NCBI GenBank assembly: GCA_020746875.1
Contig: JAGTJL010000009.1
Span: forward strand, 1,054,001-1,118,000
Reading direction: 5' to 3'
Length of the DNA stretch: 64,000 nt
Source of the DNA: Rhexocercosporidium sp. MPI-PUGE-AT-0058
Lineage: Eukaryota > Ascomycota > Leotiomycetes > Helotiales
Below are positions 44,932-56,131 of the stretch, one piece after another. The notes below the pieces were generated by a model, which was not told the origin of the DNA, did no database searches, and was given only the letters and a program-made list of their open reading frames with translations. A program made the position numbers and the translations under genes. Every line of letters starts with the position of its first letter. Position 1 is the stretch's first letter.

Positions 44932-47890
44932 ATGGCAGGACGACAATCGCATGGCCGAGCGCCGGACAAGAAGCCCAAAGCTAAGAATAATTCGAAGAAA
45001 AGATCCCTTGACGCCTTTGCGATTGCCTCGCACGAAAACCCGGACCGAGTGAAAGTTCGTCAAAGTCGACTGGGTGCGCAAGAGGGTGGCAGTTCTCGAC
45101 CGAATAAGAATAAAAGGCGGCGAGATGAGGACGATGATGAAGACGATGAGGAGGAAGAGGAAGCTAGTGTGAAGAAGCAAAAAGTCAAGAAGGGAAGATT
45201 TGACGAGCTGGATATGGATGAGGGCAGTGACAGTGAGGGGAACGAGTGGAAGATGGGACAGGTGGACAGTGAGGACGACAGCGATCTGGACAGTGACGAA
45301 GCCTTTGGTGAGAGCGATGAGGAGAGATTTGAGGGGTTTGCGTTTAGTGGCGGGCAGGACAAAAAGAAGAAAACGAAGAGAGACAGAGATGTGAACCTGG
45401 ATGAAGACGACGAAGAGGATTCGGACTCTGAACTCGAGGAGGGTGATATGGGCGATGATGCAGTGGACATGGCAACATATCTGGACATGGTCGATGCAGA
45501 AGACGCCGAAGAGCGGGAGAAAGCCTCAAAGGGCAAAGGCCACGATCGAAAAAAGGATACCGACGAGGATATGTTTGGCTCCGAATCAGAGGAAGATGAG
45601 GATAGTGAGGAGAGCGACGATGCATCCTCGGAATCCTCGGAATCCTCTAGTGACGAAGACGACGATGCTTTGAATCCCGAGAAGATCGCAGCCCTGGATC
45701 AAATGATTGAGAGTATTCCCCAAGATGGCGACTACAAAGAGGCTGCTGCGAAACGGAGGAATGACTACAACATCAATTCAAACGCGATCTCAATGTCTGG
45801 TCTACCGTCGAGTAAGAAGAAATTTTCACAAGATCTCGATATAGTTACGGTGGATCCAAGTGTCAAGGAGTCCAAATCATCCAAGAAGAAGCTTGCACCG
45901 TCAAAAGTACCTCTGGAGAAGCGTCAACAGGACCGCCTGGATAGAAGTGCTGCATACGAAAAAAGCAAGGAGACTTTGGATCGTTGGACCGACACTATTA
46001 AGCACAATCGTCGAGCAGACCACCTCATGTTTCCTCTTCACGATAACGAAATTGCATCTGCACATGCAAACAAATCTCTCATGCCCGCAAATCTGTCCAA
46101 GCCATTTAATGAGCTTGAAGCTACCATTCAAAGTATTCTCGAAGAGAGTGGTCTTGCTACCGCCGATGGAAAAGATGACGAGGACAAGATCCGCGAATTC
46201 GAAGAGCTCGAAACAAAGAAAATGACCCTCGAGGAAGTGAGGGAGCGAAGAGATCAGCTACGGATGGCCCGAGAACTCATGTTCCGCGAAGAAGCCAAGT
46301 CGAAGCGTATTAAGAAGATCAAGAGTAAATCCTACCGCAAAGTTCATCGCAAACAGCGAGAGAAGCAAGATCGCCTGGAGAAAGAGGCCTTACTGGACGG
46401 CGGATTCGAGCCTTCTGAAGATGAGATGGAGAAGCAAGATCGAAGACGTGCCGAGGAGCGCATGGGCGCTAAGCACAGAGAGAGCAAGTGGGCGAAAGCG
46501 ATGAAGGGTACTGGCCGAGCTGCTTGGGATGAGGATGCCAGGTCTGGTATCACCGAAATGGCTCGTAGAGAGGAAGAACTCCGAAAGCGAGTTGAGGGCA
46601 GAGCTGTGAGAAAGGAGTTTGAGAACGATTCAGACGAATCCTTGAGCGACTCCGATGATGACTCAAATGAGGATGACGATTCTGGCACAAGGAAGCGTCT
46701 TTTGCAGAACTTAAAGGGCTTGGGAGACTCGGACTTGATTGATGAATCTCTTCCTGGAGCCAAATTGGCGAATATGGACTTCATGCGGAAAGCCGATGCA
46801 GTCCGTAGGAAACAGAACGATGCCGCCGCCGAGGAGCTCAGGCGAGAACTCGCAGGAGAGGAAACCCCAAGTGAGGAGGAAGATGGTGATATTGGCCGAA
46901 GGATATTTGGTCCTGGGAGTCATTCCACTTCTCAAAAGAAGGTCGCCAAACTGGATGAATTTGAAGAGCGAGTGGAATCAGATGATGAGGAAGCACCAGA
47001 GCGCCAAATTCATGGAACAGGCAACACTACAAGTCAAGCTGTCTCTTCAGCTAATAAACCTTCTAAGCGCTCTTCGATCCATCCCAAATCGACGAGCAAA
47101 CCAGAACGCCATACAGAAGGCGGAGCCTGGTCGAAAGTCACTTCCAGGTCTACCGTTGTCAATGAAGCAGAAGCCAAACGCCGACGCCACAAACAGAATG
47201 ATGCCATTGATGTAGAAGAACTCGACCTCTCTAAGGCAGCCGTGGTAGCGAGCAAGCCCAAACCCAAGGCCGCGAAGAAAAAGCAGGGCAAAAAGTCAGC
47301 AGTGCTCAATGATGCAATTTCTGGTTCAGATTCCGACTCCGAGAACGAGGACGATAGTGGCCCATATCTCCCTTTTGCACTCCGCGATCAAGATCTCATT
47401 AAGCGAGCCTTTGCAGGTGCAGATGTCGTGGGTGAGTTCGAAGCGGAGAAGAAACAGATCATTGAGGATGAAGATGAGAAAATCGTTGATAACACGCTGC
47501 CTGGGTGGGGAAGTTGGGTCGGCGATGGCGTGAGCAAAAAGGAGAATAAGAAAAATAGTGGCAGGTTCTTGACGAAGGTCGACGGCATCAAGGCGGATAA
47601 GAGAAAAGATGCCAAGCTGGACAAGGTGATCATTAATGAGAAGAGAATCAAAAAGGTATGCCTTTCTTCAAAACTTGACTTCGGACTCTCAAACTAATTA
47701 GTACTAGAACTCAAAATATCTCGCCACGACGCTGCCACATACATTCGAGACGCAGCAACAGTATGAGAGAGCACTGAGACTACCGATTGGACCGCAGTGG
47801 TCGACGAAGGAAACGTTCCAAGATGCTACCAAGCCGAGGATTCTGGTTAAGCAGGGTATTATTTCACCTATGTCCAAACCTCTGTTCTAA
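44932..47890 (+). CDS. UTP14: U3 snoRNP / small-subunit processome protein Utp14
   Basis: Two exons, 44932-47655 and 47708-47890, giving 968 aa. The start MAGRQSHGRAPDKKPKAK was chosen because the frame upstream lies in the divergent promoter. Acidic blocks (DEDDDEDDEEEEE, SDEDDDALN) and basic blocks alternate. Conserved Utp14 parts are LDRWTDTIKHNRRADHLMFP, the LEEVRERRDQLRMARELMF helix with KRIKKIKSKSYRKVHRKQRE, GAWSKVTSRSTVV, PGWGSWVGDGVSKK and, in exon 2, the ETQQQYERALRLPIGPQW end. Utp14 works in the nucleolus in 18S pre-rRNA processing and activates the helicase Dhr1. The 52-nt intron is GT-AG with a CTAAT-like branch point. Confidence 0.95.
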
Positions 47891-49014
47891 ATCGACTGGA
47901 ATTGTGCCTTGTGTCAGTAGCTCAATCCGAGGGATCTCGATGTCCTTTTTATGCAACAGCGAGGATAGCAAAGTCTTGCCTACATAGTCAATAAAGACTA
48001 CTGATCTGACCAAAGTCTCTTTCCTGCACTGACCTCTGTCATGATTTTATTCGGTAGCTCACGTAGGAACAAGATCTTAAAATGGACAGAAAATAATGCT
48101 GCCAGACAAGGGACCGCTGGCTCAGGGGCGTCGCTACAGCCAAACAAATGCACTGCAATTCACTCACGTACCGTATCGATTGGCCTATCCCTCATTCCCA
48201 TTGAATCCACTGCCCTCCAGAACTTTGTCTTCTAACATCACCAACAATCAAAAGTCCCCAAAACATGATTGGATGCCGCGACCAGCTCCGCTACCGATCT
48301 CGTCGTTGCTCCTATGATCAGTGCCAATTATGTCGCTAACAGCAATTTTAAAGCTCTCAGCTTGAGATGTGGTGAAATTTTCGACGCCGAGACAGAGGCT
48401 CTAATTCCGTGATGCACACGCGTCTCTCGACTCTCTCAAGGCATTTCTGCACTCGCTTCTCCCCGAGTCACATTACGGCGTACGCCCAGTTACAACGTTA
48501 TGCAGACGGCATCACACCAGGTTGACGGCAAGGCAGTCTGAGCCGGGCGAGATAAGGATTTGCGCAACGACTGGACGAGATCTAGACAGGGCATAGTTCA
48601 ATGTTTCACTTTGCATTCCAAGAACGCCCCGAAACACTGACCAATGGTTGCTTTGTATTTCGGTGACAGTTGGGTATTCACACAACGGCTAGGCTGCAGC
48701 TGGATGTCTCTTCTTCTGAATCAGAGATCCTACACTGCCCCGCTGGGTTGTATTGTGCCTTCGCGCTGGCATCTGCAAGCCTTTCAGCTACTGCGAAGTT
48801 TGCAATCGTCCTATGATTTGGTTCATACAAGCTAATAAATCACCGTGATGGCGACATTACGAAAAACATCAGGTTGTTTGCAAACGATTCCTAACAGCAA
48901 GTTTAAAAGCGATGGTATCTGCGAGAAAAGATCCGATCCAAAATTATTTACACATCTGACTGAAATCTGAACACACATGTGACCTGGTTTAGCAGCGTCC
49001 CTAACCCCTTAAGA
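47891..49014. other. Convergent spacer
   Basis: 1.1 kb between UTP14 and the ammonium transporter stop codons. No supported gene or repeat seen. Confidence 0.5.
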
Positions 49015-51210
49015 TCAAACCCATTCATTCATCTCGACTGCTCTTAGATGATCGTCCTCTAGATTCTTTGGGCTGGTACTGCTCCCGAAAAAGTGCACAA
49101 CAAGTTTCATGAAGCATAAGATGCCCATCGACATAACGAAAGTGTAGAATGATCCAGCAACGCAATCCACTAGCTGGTATCTAGAATGCGACTCGTCAGA
49201 TGATGCTGAATACGAGCTTGGAGTATGTGTACGGACCCAAATCTTTGACTACGGTTGTACTCTCCCTCGTAGGGAATTCTAGAGTGACCATCTAGACCAA
49301 TTGTTGTTTGACTTGAATAGACTGACGTTAGAATCTATAAAATCGAATGGTATAAAAGTTCTCGAGTGGCTTCTCACCTAGCAAATAGCCCCGTGAGGCC
49401 CATCCCAACGACGCCAGCCCCTGCATGAAGGAGAGAAATATGTAATGGGTCGTGCTTGAGGATGATTTTAGCTGGCTCTCTGAGAAAGTTGACGAAGAGA
49501 GTCGAGAGGGCCCCGAAAATAGTCGCACTCCAAACTGGAACCTGAGAGATGTCAGCTGGTCGTGAATAAGTGCAGATTCCAAGTGACCTTCGTACATATC
49601 CGGCCCCTGGGGTTATGGCAACAAGCCCAACGATAGCTCCATCACAGAAATACAATGCGGTGATATTGCTGAATGGTTTATTCGCGAGAGCGTTACTTCC
49701 ACGCGCTTTCTTTTTCTGCCACCATATCAATATCACGGCTGTGGTACCGCCTGAGCATGCTGCTATATGTGTCGATGCCCACGCAGAGACGGCTCGTAAG
49801 TTGCCCCCAAGTGCTGAGCCGCCGCTAGAAGAAGATAGGAAAGTTAGCTTCGCCCTTTCTAAAGTATTGTTGCCTTTCGACATGGCAGATGCTGACCAGA
49901 AACAGTTCCGGGCAGAATAAGAAATCAAGAAAGACCCACTTAAAGCCCGCCCAACCAAACCATAGAATTGCAGTTCCAAGTAAGACGTAATTTATACTGT
50001 AGCTCTCTGGCATTCTAGGTGTTGTGCTTGCCTGGTCAGGTGTGCGAGGACCTTCTGGTACGTCGTTCACTTCACCATCAATTACACCATTTGTTGCTCC
50101 ATGATCAGTGTTCTGCGCTATTGCTTCTTGATCATCCAAACCATCTGCTTCGGCACTTCCCTGGATTCTATCTCTATTCTCGTCATCGGAGTGCGAGTTG
50201 GACTGTTGAGAATTCTTGTTCCGTCTCATTGCAACAATAAATGCAAGAATATCATAAAGTTCGACTGAGTACTCCATACGCTCTTTCCAAGGTTCGATAA
50301 AGCATTCAACAACTTCTGATAACATCGATCGAATAGCTCTCGCAGATTCCCCGAAACTCGTGTGCTCCTCAAAGGAGCAAAATATGGAGAACGTGGCAAC
50401 TGTTGTGCCGGACACAATATGAACTGGAGTTCCGCCGGCAAAGTCCATAATTCCAAGCTTCTTTGACCACCCATCTGTGTACCATGACCATCTTGCAACT
50501 GGATAGTACACCAGTACCGACCATAACGAAATGAAGATGAGAAATCTAGCGGGGCGAGCTCTTTGCATAGTTCCACCGCAGACTATGGCAGCACTCCGTT
50601 GCTCAGTAATCTCATCTGAATGTTAGGATGCAAATAGTTGACCTACGTGAATGATGCAAACATGCCCTCGTATATAACGTACACCAGTTCCGGTATCGAG
50701 GTTCCTGATATGCCATCACCACTACCCACAGGCCGAGCGAGAACATCCACCAGGGCAAATGCTCTCATCTCTCCACCCCACCAATTTGTTGACAGAGTCG
50801 ACTGTGTGAATGTTAAGGCGTACCCCCATAAAGCCCACTATACGCGATCAATGAGTGCTAATAGGTGACAACCAATAGCAGAGAACATACCTGAAAGCCA
50901 ACAAAAGCTGCAGTGATGAGAGGAAGCCGGAATAACGTCATTGCAAATGACCGGTTGCCCAGCCCAGCATAGATCAGTGACAAGGCCGGAATCATTATAA
51001 ACACGAGAGCGGAGGAGGTTATCATCCAAACAATGTCAGATCCCTACGATATGTCCAAGTTGTTAGCGGCCTTCTGATTGATTGAATTTATGGAACAAGA
51101 CCACTGACCTGATAGAATTGTTCTGGATGGGCAAGGACATTTGAATATGCTGTTGACACTTGCGAGACACTTGGGGATGGCTCAGAGACATACAACGTAA
51201 CAGACGCCAT
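49015..51210 (-). CDS. Ammonium transporter (AMT/MEP family) with large loop insertion
   Basis: Eight exons: 51210-51109, 51043-50891, 50837-50647, 50593-49940, 49824-49596, 49541-49378, 49311-49237 and 49180-49015, giving 577 aa. Phase is consistent throughout. Family motifs appear only after splicing: SDIVWMITSSALVFIM, WSKKLGIMDFAGGTPVHIVSG (D199 and first pore His H207), LWFGWAGFNGGSALGGN, DGAIVGLVAITPGAGYVPVW, then HAGAGVVGMGLTGLFA with the second pore His H482, and GYQLVDCVAGSFYTFVMS in the last membrane helix. The protein imports NH4+ across the plasma membrane. About 120 extra residues (223-345) lie in the loop before LWFGW. Two splice choices are less certain: the exon 4 acceptor skips earlier AGs to avoid stop codons, and the exon 7 donor is GTCCGT. 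Confidence 0.85.
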
Positions 51211-51971
51211 GCTAGAGTATCAGTGACAAGATGTCTAAACTATGAAATAATTGTGAGAAAAGAGAATGTAGAAATAGAAAGAATAGAAGAGAGAATGAAA
51301 AGATTCCACGGAGCACCAGGCTGCCGCATGGCTTGAAACTCAAGAGCGGGAAAGAATGTGTTTGTCGTAAGGTGCACACGCCTTTGCACCGGGGATTTTT
51401 TTGGCCTGGTAAGCTGGTCAAGACCCTGCAACCATACTACAGAGTGTCTTTAGAAGGACAAGGCAGACTATTACGCCTCAAACGCTAAACAACCGAATCC
51501 GGCCCATGGGCTTGCAGAGCTGAAAGGGCATTACGCCCCACAACAGCTACTGGCCAACCAGCACGACAAACTGCACTGGCATCTTCCGGTGACCTTATTC
51601 AGACACTTCGGGAACTCTGTTCCTTATCGGCGGCTTCTAGTAGGTCATCGCTCGTGGTCATCGGCTGCTCTGGAGGGCGGACCTGACGTACGGGCAGCCT
51701 TGCCGTTGAACAACTCATGTCGACTTGAAAACATGGACAGCTCCAATATCGTCAGTAAATAACCTCTTGATGCCTGGGTCGAATTTGCATCGACGATCCG
51801 CCACACCCGTATAGCCTGGTAGCCAAGCAAGATAGCAAATCCGAGCAATTGTTACTCTCATGCGGTTTTCTGGCTCGCTCTGAGCTCTGTGTCGGTCTGA
51901 TATGACATATCACCGTCTTTCAAAACACCTTCATTGAGGACATCGATAATGCGCCAATCCGAAAGTTAAAG
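51211..51971. promoter_or_regulatory. Divergent region between the ammonium transporter and an unknown gene
   Basis: 761 bp that should contain the nitrogen-regulated promoter of the transporter. Two GATA-factor core sites (TTATCG, reverse CGATAA) read TTATCGGCGG near 51625, and TGATAA-like sites are few. No confident operator is assigned. Confidence 0.35.
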
Positions 51972-53320
51972 ATGTGCGCAAGGAACTTAACATCCGAGGT
52001 GTTAACTCGCATTGAAGTTGTGGGCCTGAATGGAAGAGACAGTTCGAACTTCAGCCCTGACGAGGTCGCCTCGATGCTCAACAAGTCCCCAGCCATTGAC
52101 CTGCAAATCTTGCAGATCAAGAACGAGGCCCAGCCACGGTGGACCATTTGTCTTAAGACCTGTTTTGGGAAAGATGTATCGGAATATTTTGGCTCGGATA
52201 CGGTCGATTTGCTGCTACGCAACTTGGGGGGACAGCCAACAGTCGGAGGTAGCATGGAGGTTGAGAAGTATTCGGAGTATTGTAGCGCAATTTGGCACTT
52301 CCGGGTCATCCCTGATGAAATCGATGTTCCTAGGCAGGTAACGGCGAACAATTCGGTGGTCGAACAATCACCTCTCCCCGATAGTGCTGGCCAACATATC
52401 TTGGTGACAGAAGCGCAGCCTTTGCCCTCACCGCGGCGACATAGTTCTGAGACAAGAGTACCAAAATCATGGTGCTGGGAACGTAAACCTCTGGTTCCTA
52501 GAGAAAGAGCCCGCCAGCTTGCCAATATCAGTCTCGTTCTCGGTTGGAAAGAAGTTTTCAAGGCTGAGATAGAGACGATCGTTTGGGATTGGAGTCGTAC
52601 CACGGGCAGTCAAGATGTGACCAGAACGCCTCTGAAGTATCTTAGTCTAGAGATTCTATGTGGTAAGTCCCAGGCAGAGCCTCGTGCATATAGACCGGCG
52701 CAGCATGAAGCTGACCAAAAATCTCATCAGAACGAAAGAAAACAGAGTTAGCTAAGGTCAAGCTGTTCTTCAAAAACTACATCAAAAGACCTTCTACCCC
52801 TCCATACGTACGCGAAAACCTAACGCTTTTGATCGAAGCCGAAAATCAGTCGGTCGATGATGATGATGTATACAATTGGATGAGATCCGTGCAGGACTCA
52901 TGTTGGAGGCACGAATGGAGCAATACTCAGCCTATTCCACGACCGTCGCGCACGCGGGGCCAATCGGAATCCTATCGTGACCGTCCGCAACAAGGGCGTG
53001 GATTCCTTCCTCCGCAGGGGCGGTTGTTGGCCTGGGTGGTGTGCTCGCTGAGAAAAGAAGCCAACAAGGATAGAGTGTTCGTGGATGCTATGCTATGCGC
53101 TGCAGAAGAAAGTATCAGAGAATCGCAGGACGAGGTAGTCTGTGAAATGATGCAATGGAGGAATGAACAGGTGGACGACTGGAAAAGGTTGATGAACCGT
53201 TGGGTGGCGAATGTGCGAGCTGGACTAGGGAGTAGCAGAGGAAGCCCGTTCTTGCCAACCACTCAAAACATTCAAGAAACGGAGGATATGCGGGAAACAA
53301 GAGAACGCGTCAACGATTGA
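51972..53320 (+). CDS. Uncharacterised protein
   Basis: Two exons, 51972-52662 and 52731-53320, giving 426 aa. The intron has a GTAAGT donor, a CTGAC branch point and a CAG acceptor, and joins YLSLEILC to ERKKTELAKVKLFF. I do not recognise the family. The N-terminal half (about 1-125) mixes strands and helices (LTSEVLTRIEVVGLNGRD, WTICLKTCFGKDVSEYFG). A Pro/Ser-rich linker follows, then a helical C-terminal half (VKLFFKNYIKRPSTPPYVRE, VFVDAMLCAAEESIRE, EMMQWRNEQVDDWKRLMNRW). There is no signal peptide or membrane segment, and the composition suggests an intracellular protein. The ATG at 51972 is the first in the frame. Its strong splice signals and long frames on both sides support a real gene. 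Confidence 0.65.
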
Positions 53321-56131
53321 AAAATGTCAATATCATAAGCAACTGCCATCGATAGGAGAGACAACCCACCTTTGTTGGTCAATCGCGGGGTTCGAGAATT
53401 AGAAGGTGCCCATAAGCTACGGGGGTAATGCAAGACGGGAGACGGGAGATTTTGAAAGTGCACCGTTGCTGATATTATAAACTGAAAGGAAGGTAGAATT
53501 TGCTCTAAAGCCTGGGGCGGACTATGTGATATATGTCTCTGCGGGGTTACCCTTAGAAACGTAATAGGATCAAAGTGCTTAGCCGTCCTGGCAGCTGAGA
53601 CCCATGCCAAGCCTATAGCGTTCCTTCACTCAAAGTGCAAATAACAGACAGCGCATTGTAGCCTTGTGTGAAGCACTGACGCGCCGGGCCTCCCCCAATA
53701 GACAGAAGCTGCACTCCTGTTTAAATCATTAAGAACCCACTATCAACTATGAGCCGAGTGCAACTCCTAGCCCCGCATCACTCGTGCCTAGAACCGGCTT
53801 CTTGATTGGGGACGAGAATCGAAACAGCTACTTTTCCGGCTATGAATATTAAGAATTTTTTCAGCATGGAGCGTTATACAATACCGGTGTCCTCCTTGAG
53901 TGAACAATCGCTGCGCAAGGCTGTCGAAAGTGAGGTAGCAAATGGTGTTTCAATAATATTCTGCAACGGAGTAAAATATACAGCGAAGTTGTGAAGCAGT
54001 CTGTGTGACTCGGCGCATGCGAAAGCTTAGAGCGAAATAATTCCCGAGTGTTTTGATAAAGCAGCAACATAGTAAAGCAAATTGAACAGATATACCGATA
54101 CAAGCATGCAAAATTTAAAGGACGAAACATCACCCTCAACTAACGAAGAAGTACTCCAGAGAAGAAATGTAAATAGAGGGTATGAGTCTCCCATAGTGTG
54201 GACACTATTGGAAGATAAATGAAAAGAAGAGCTCGAGTAGACTGAACTCATGATACACGCAAATTTGCTTTCGTAAGAACAAAGGACCCGTATGACATCT
54301 GCCATATGAAGCCAGAGCACAAGGTTCATTCTGGCAAAAGCCTTTACGGTAGAAAACCGACAGATATGCGACACACACGAATAAGATACCGTGTGCCATC
54401 TGCCTTTTCTTCTTCCTTTTTTTCTTTTGGAAAATATCAGAAGCGGCCCCCTCCGCACTTCGTAGACCTTGTCCTTTTGCTAGCAAATGTCTTCATGGGC
54501 CACATAGAGCTCGTTAAGACCCCTGCTCGAGGCTTTGCGAATGGCAACAACTATCTTGCCTGTCAGTCGGATCTTGAGAAGTAAACGTGTGTGCGCTGGT
54601 GACCTGGGGTAGGTGGTATTGAGGTAAGCACGGAGCAGGAAGGGGTTGCGAATTTGTGACGGAGAACGGTCGCGAGGCTGCGAGTTTCGAATTTGGCCGT
54701 GCTCAGGGGGCTGCTCAGCCACGGTCACGAGGTGGACCTAGCATGTACTTTTTTCATACTGCCCAAGATCTTGGCCTGACCCCAAATACGAATTTTGACA
54801 TTTGACCTTGAGCTTTCTTGTATCGATATCATTTAGCATCGTCACTAGATATAAATCCCCTTCATGTATTCTCATATGCAAAGTGCACTTACTGATGGAT
54901 GCTCTTGCTGAAAGGAAACAGCGCAACATGACCTGCATGTCTCTGTCACATAGAAGCTCTCCAGGGTCAGAATCTCGGGCACACCGAAGTGCAGGAGAAG
55001 AGAAGAAGGAACTGGCAATGGATCTCATTAAAAGCAAAGATGGCTGAGCCTCCGAGAAGCATCCGTTCATGAGGAGCAGGGAAGCACAGACAGCCAGGTG
55101 ATCTGAGAACTATATGCCCAGGGGTATCCACCTGGCCCAAACATCTCGAGACCGTCTAAAATCCGGCATACGTCAAACCTTATTCTGAGTATGGAGGTAC
55201 ACTTCCATCTGTATTAAGCTTAACATGGAGGCATTACCTGTGTCTCTACGGGTTGTGTACTTTGGCAAGTCCCTCCGCCTAGACTTCTCTCCAGCTTGCT
55301 AAACAACTATCTGAGCAGAAGCTCTCCAGATGAGGGGAACGAGCCGCTGTCAGTATACGAAGGATACCTCCCTCTTGAACCTGCGCCACAGTTGGGGCGA
55401 GGAGTGGGCTGCAGCAGTCCAGTAGATGCAGACGTCCCGGTTTCGAAGTTTGGATTCTTCAGTCTTGGCCTGCCCTGTCAAGACCCGCACTTTAAATCTT
55501 CCAGCCCTACACCCCCCTCCAGATGCGATCAAGATTCATGCAGAAGGGAGTTCCTCGCTTCGAATGAGACTGTAGTCTGGTCAACTGAGAGCCACGCCCA
55601 TCTCACGGAACCTTCTCTTACTTTTCTCTCTAAAGCTTCATTCCCACAAATTCTTTGGTTCTATCTACAGCACACTCTTTTCTCGTCATTCCTTTCACTG
55701 GTGCATCTTGGCCGCCCTCTTACTTGTTGAACCATGTTATAGCGTTGATCACTTACTTTCAAAAGCCTAATTACTCCTTACTTTCTTCTTTCCATCCAGA
55801 TCCTGCTTAAGATTGCGTGTTCGAGTCCTCAAGCTCAATTTAAGATGGTCAGTCTACCCCCCCATATTTAAATCCACTCGATGTCAGCAGGAGCAAATTC
55901 ATAGCACTACAAATGCTTGACTGTTCTACTTTCATTTCGGCTTCCAACAAAGTATCACTAGTTGGAGCACTCCGTTGATCAAGACATGACCAACAGGACG
56001 ACTCCAATCGCTTTTCCATAGCATGCTTTTATAATCTGAAATCCGCTCATCCAAATCAGGGCAAACAAGATCAGCCATATTCGAACGACCCAGTATCGCC
56101 ATTACAGACGCCAATCGACAGTCAGAGAAGT
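53321..56131. other. Long intergenic region, no supported gene
   Basis: 2.8 kb. The best open stretch is 55296-55730 (145 codons, TTG first codon, no family, no splice support). A GTTCGAGTCC box near 55817 resembles a tRNA T-loop, but no tRNA can be folded around it. The pyrimidine-rich 55600-55850 probably belongs to the leader of the next gene. Confidence 0.45.

Noticed and set aside
45060..45625. Long minus-strand Ser-rich frames opposite UTP14
   Set aside because: These are antisense shadows of GAN/GAR-rich acidic coding sequence.
55296..55730. 145-codon open frame
   Set aside because: TTG first codon, no recognisable domain, no conserved-looking segments.
55795..55835. tRNA-like T-loop GTTCGAGTCC
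   Set aside because: No A box, anticodon stem or acceptor stem can be formed from the flanking bases.
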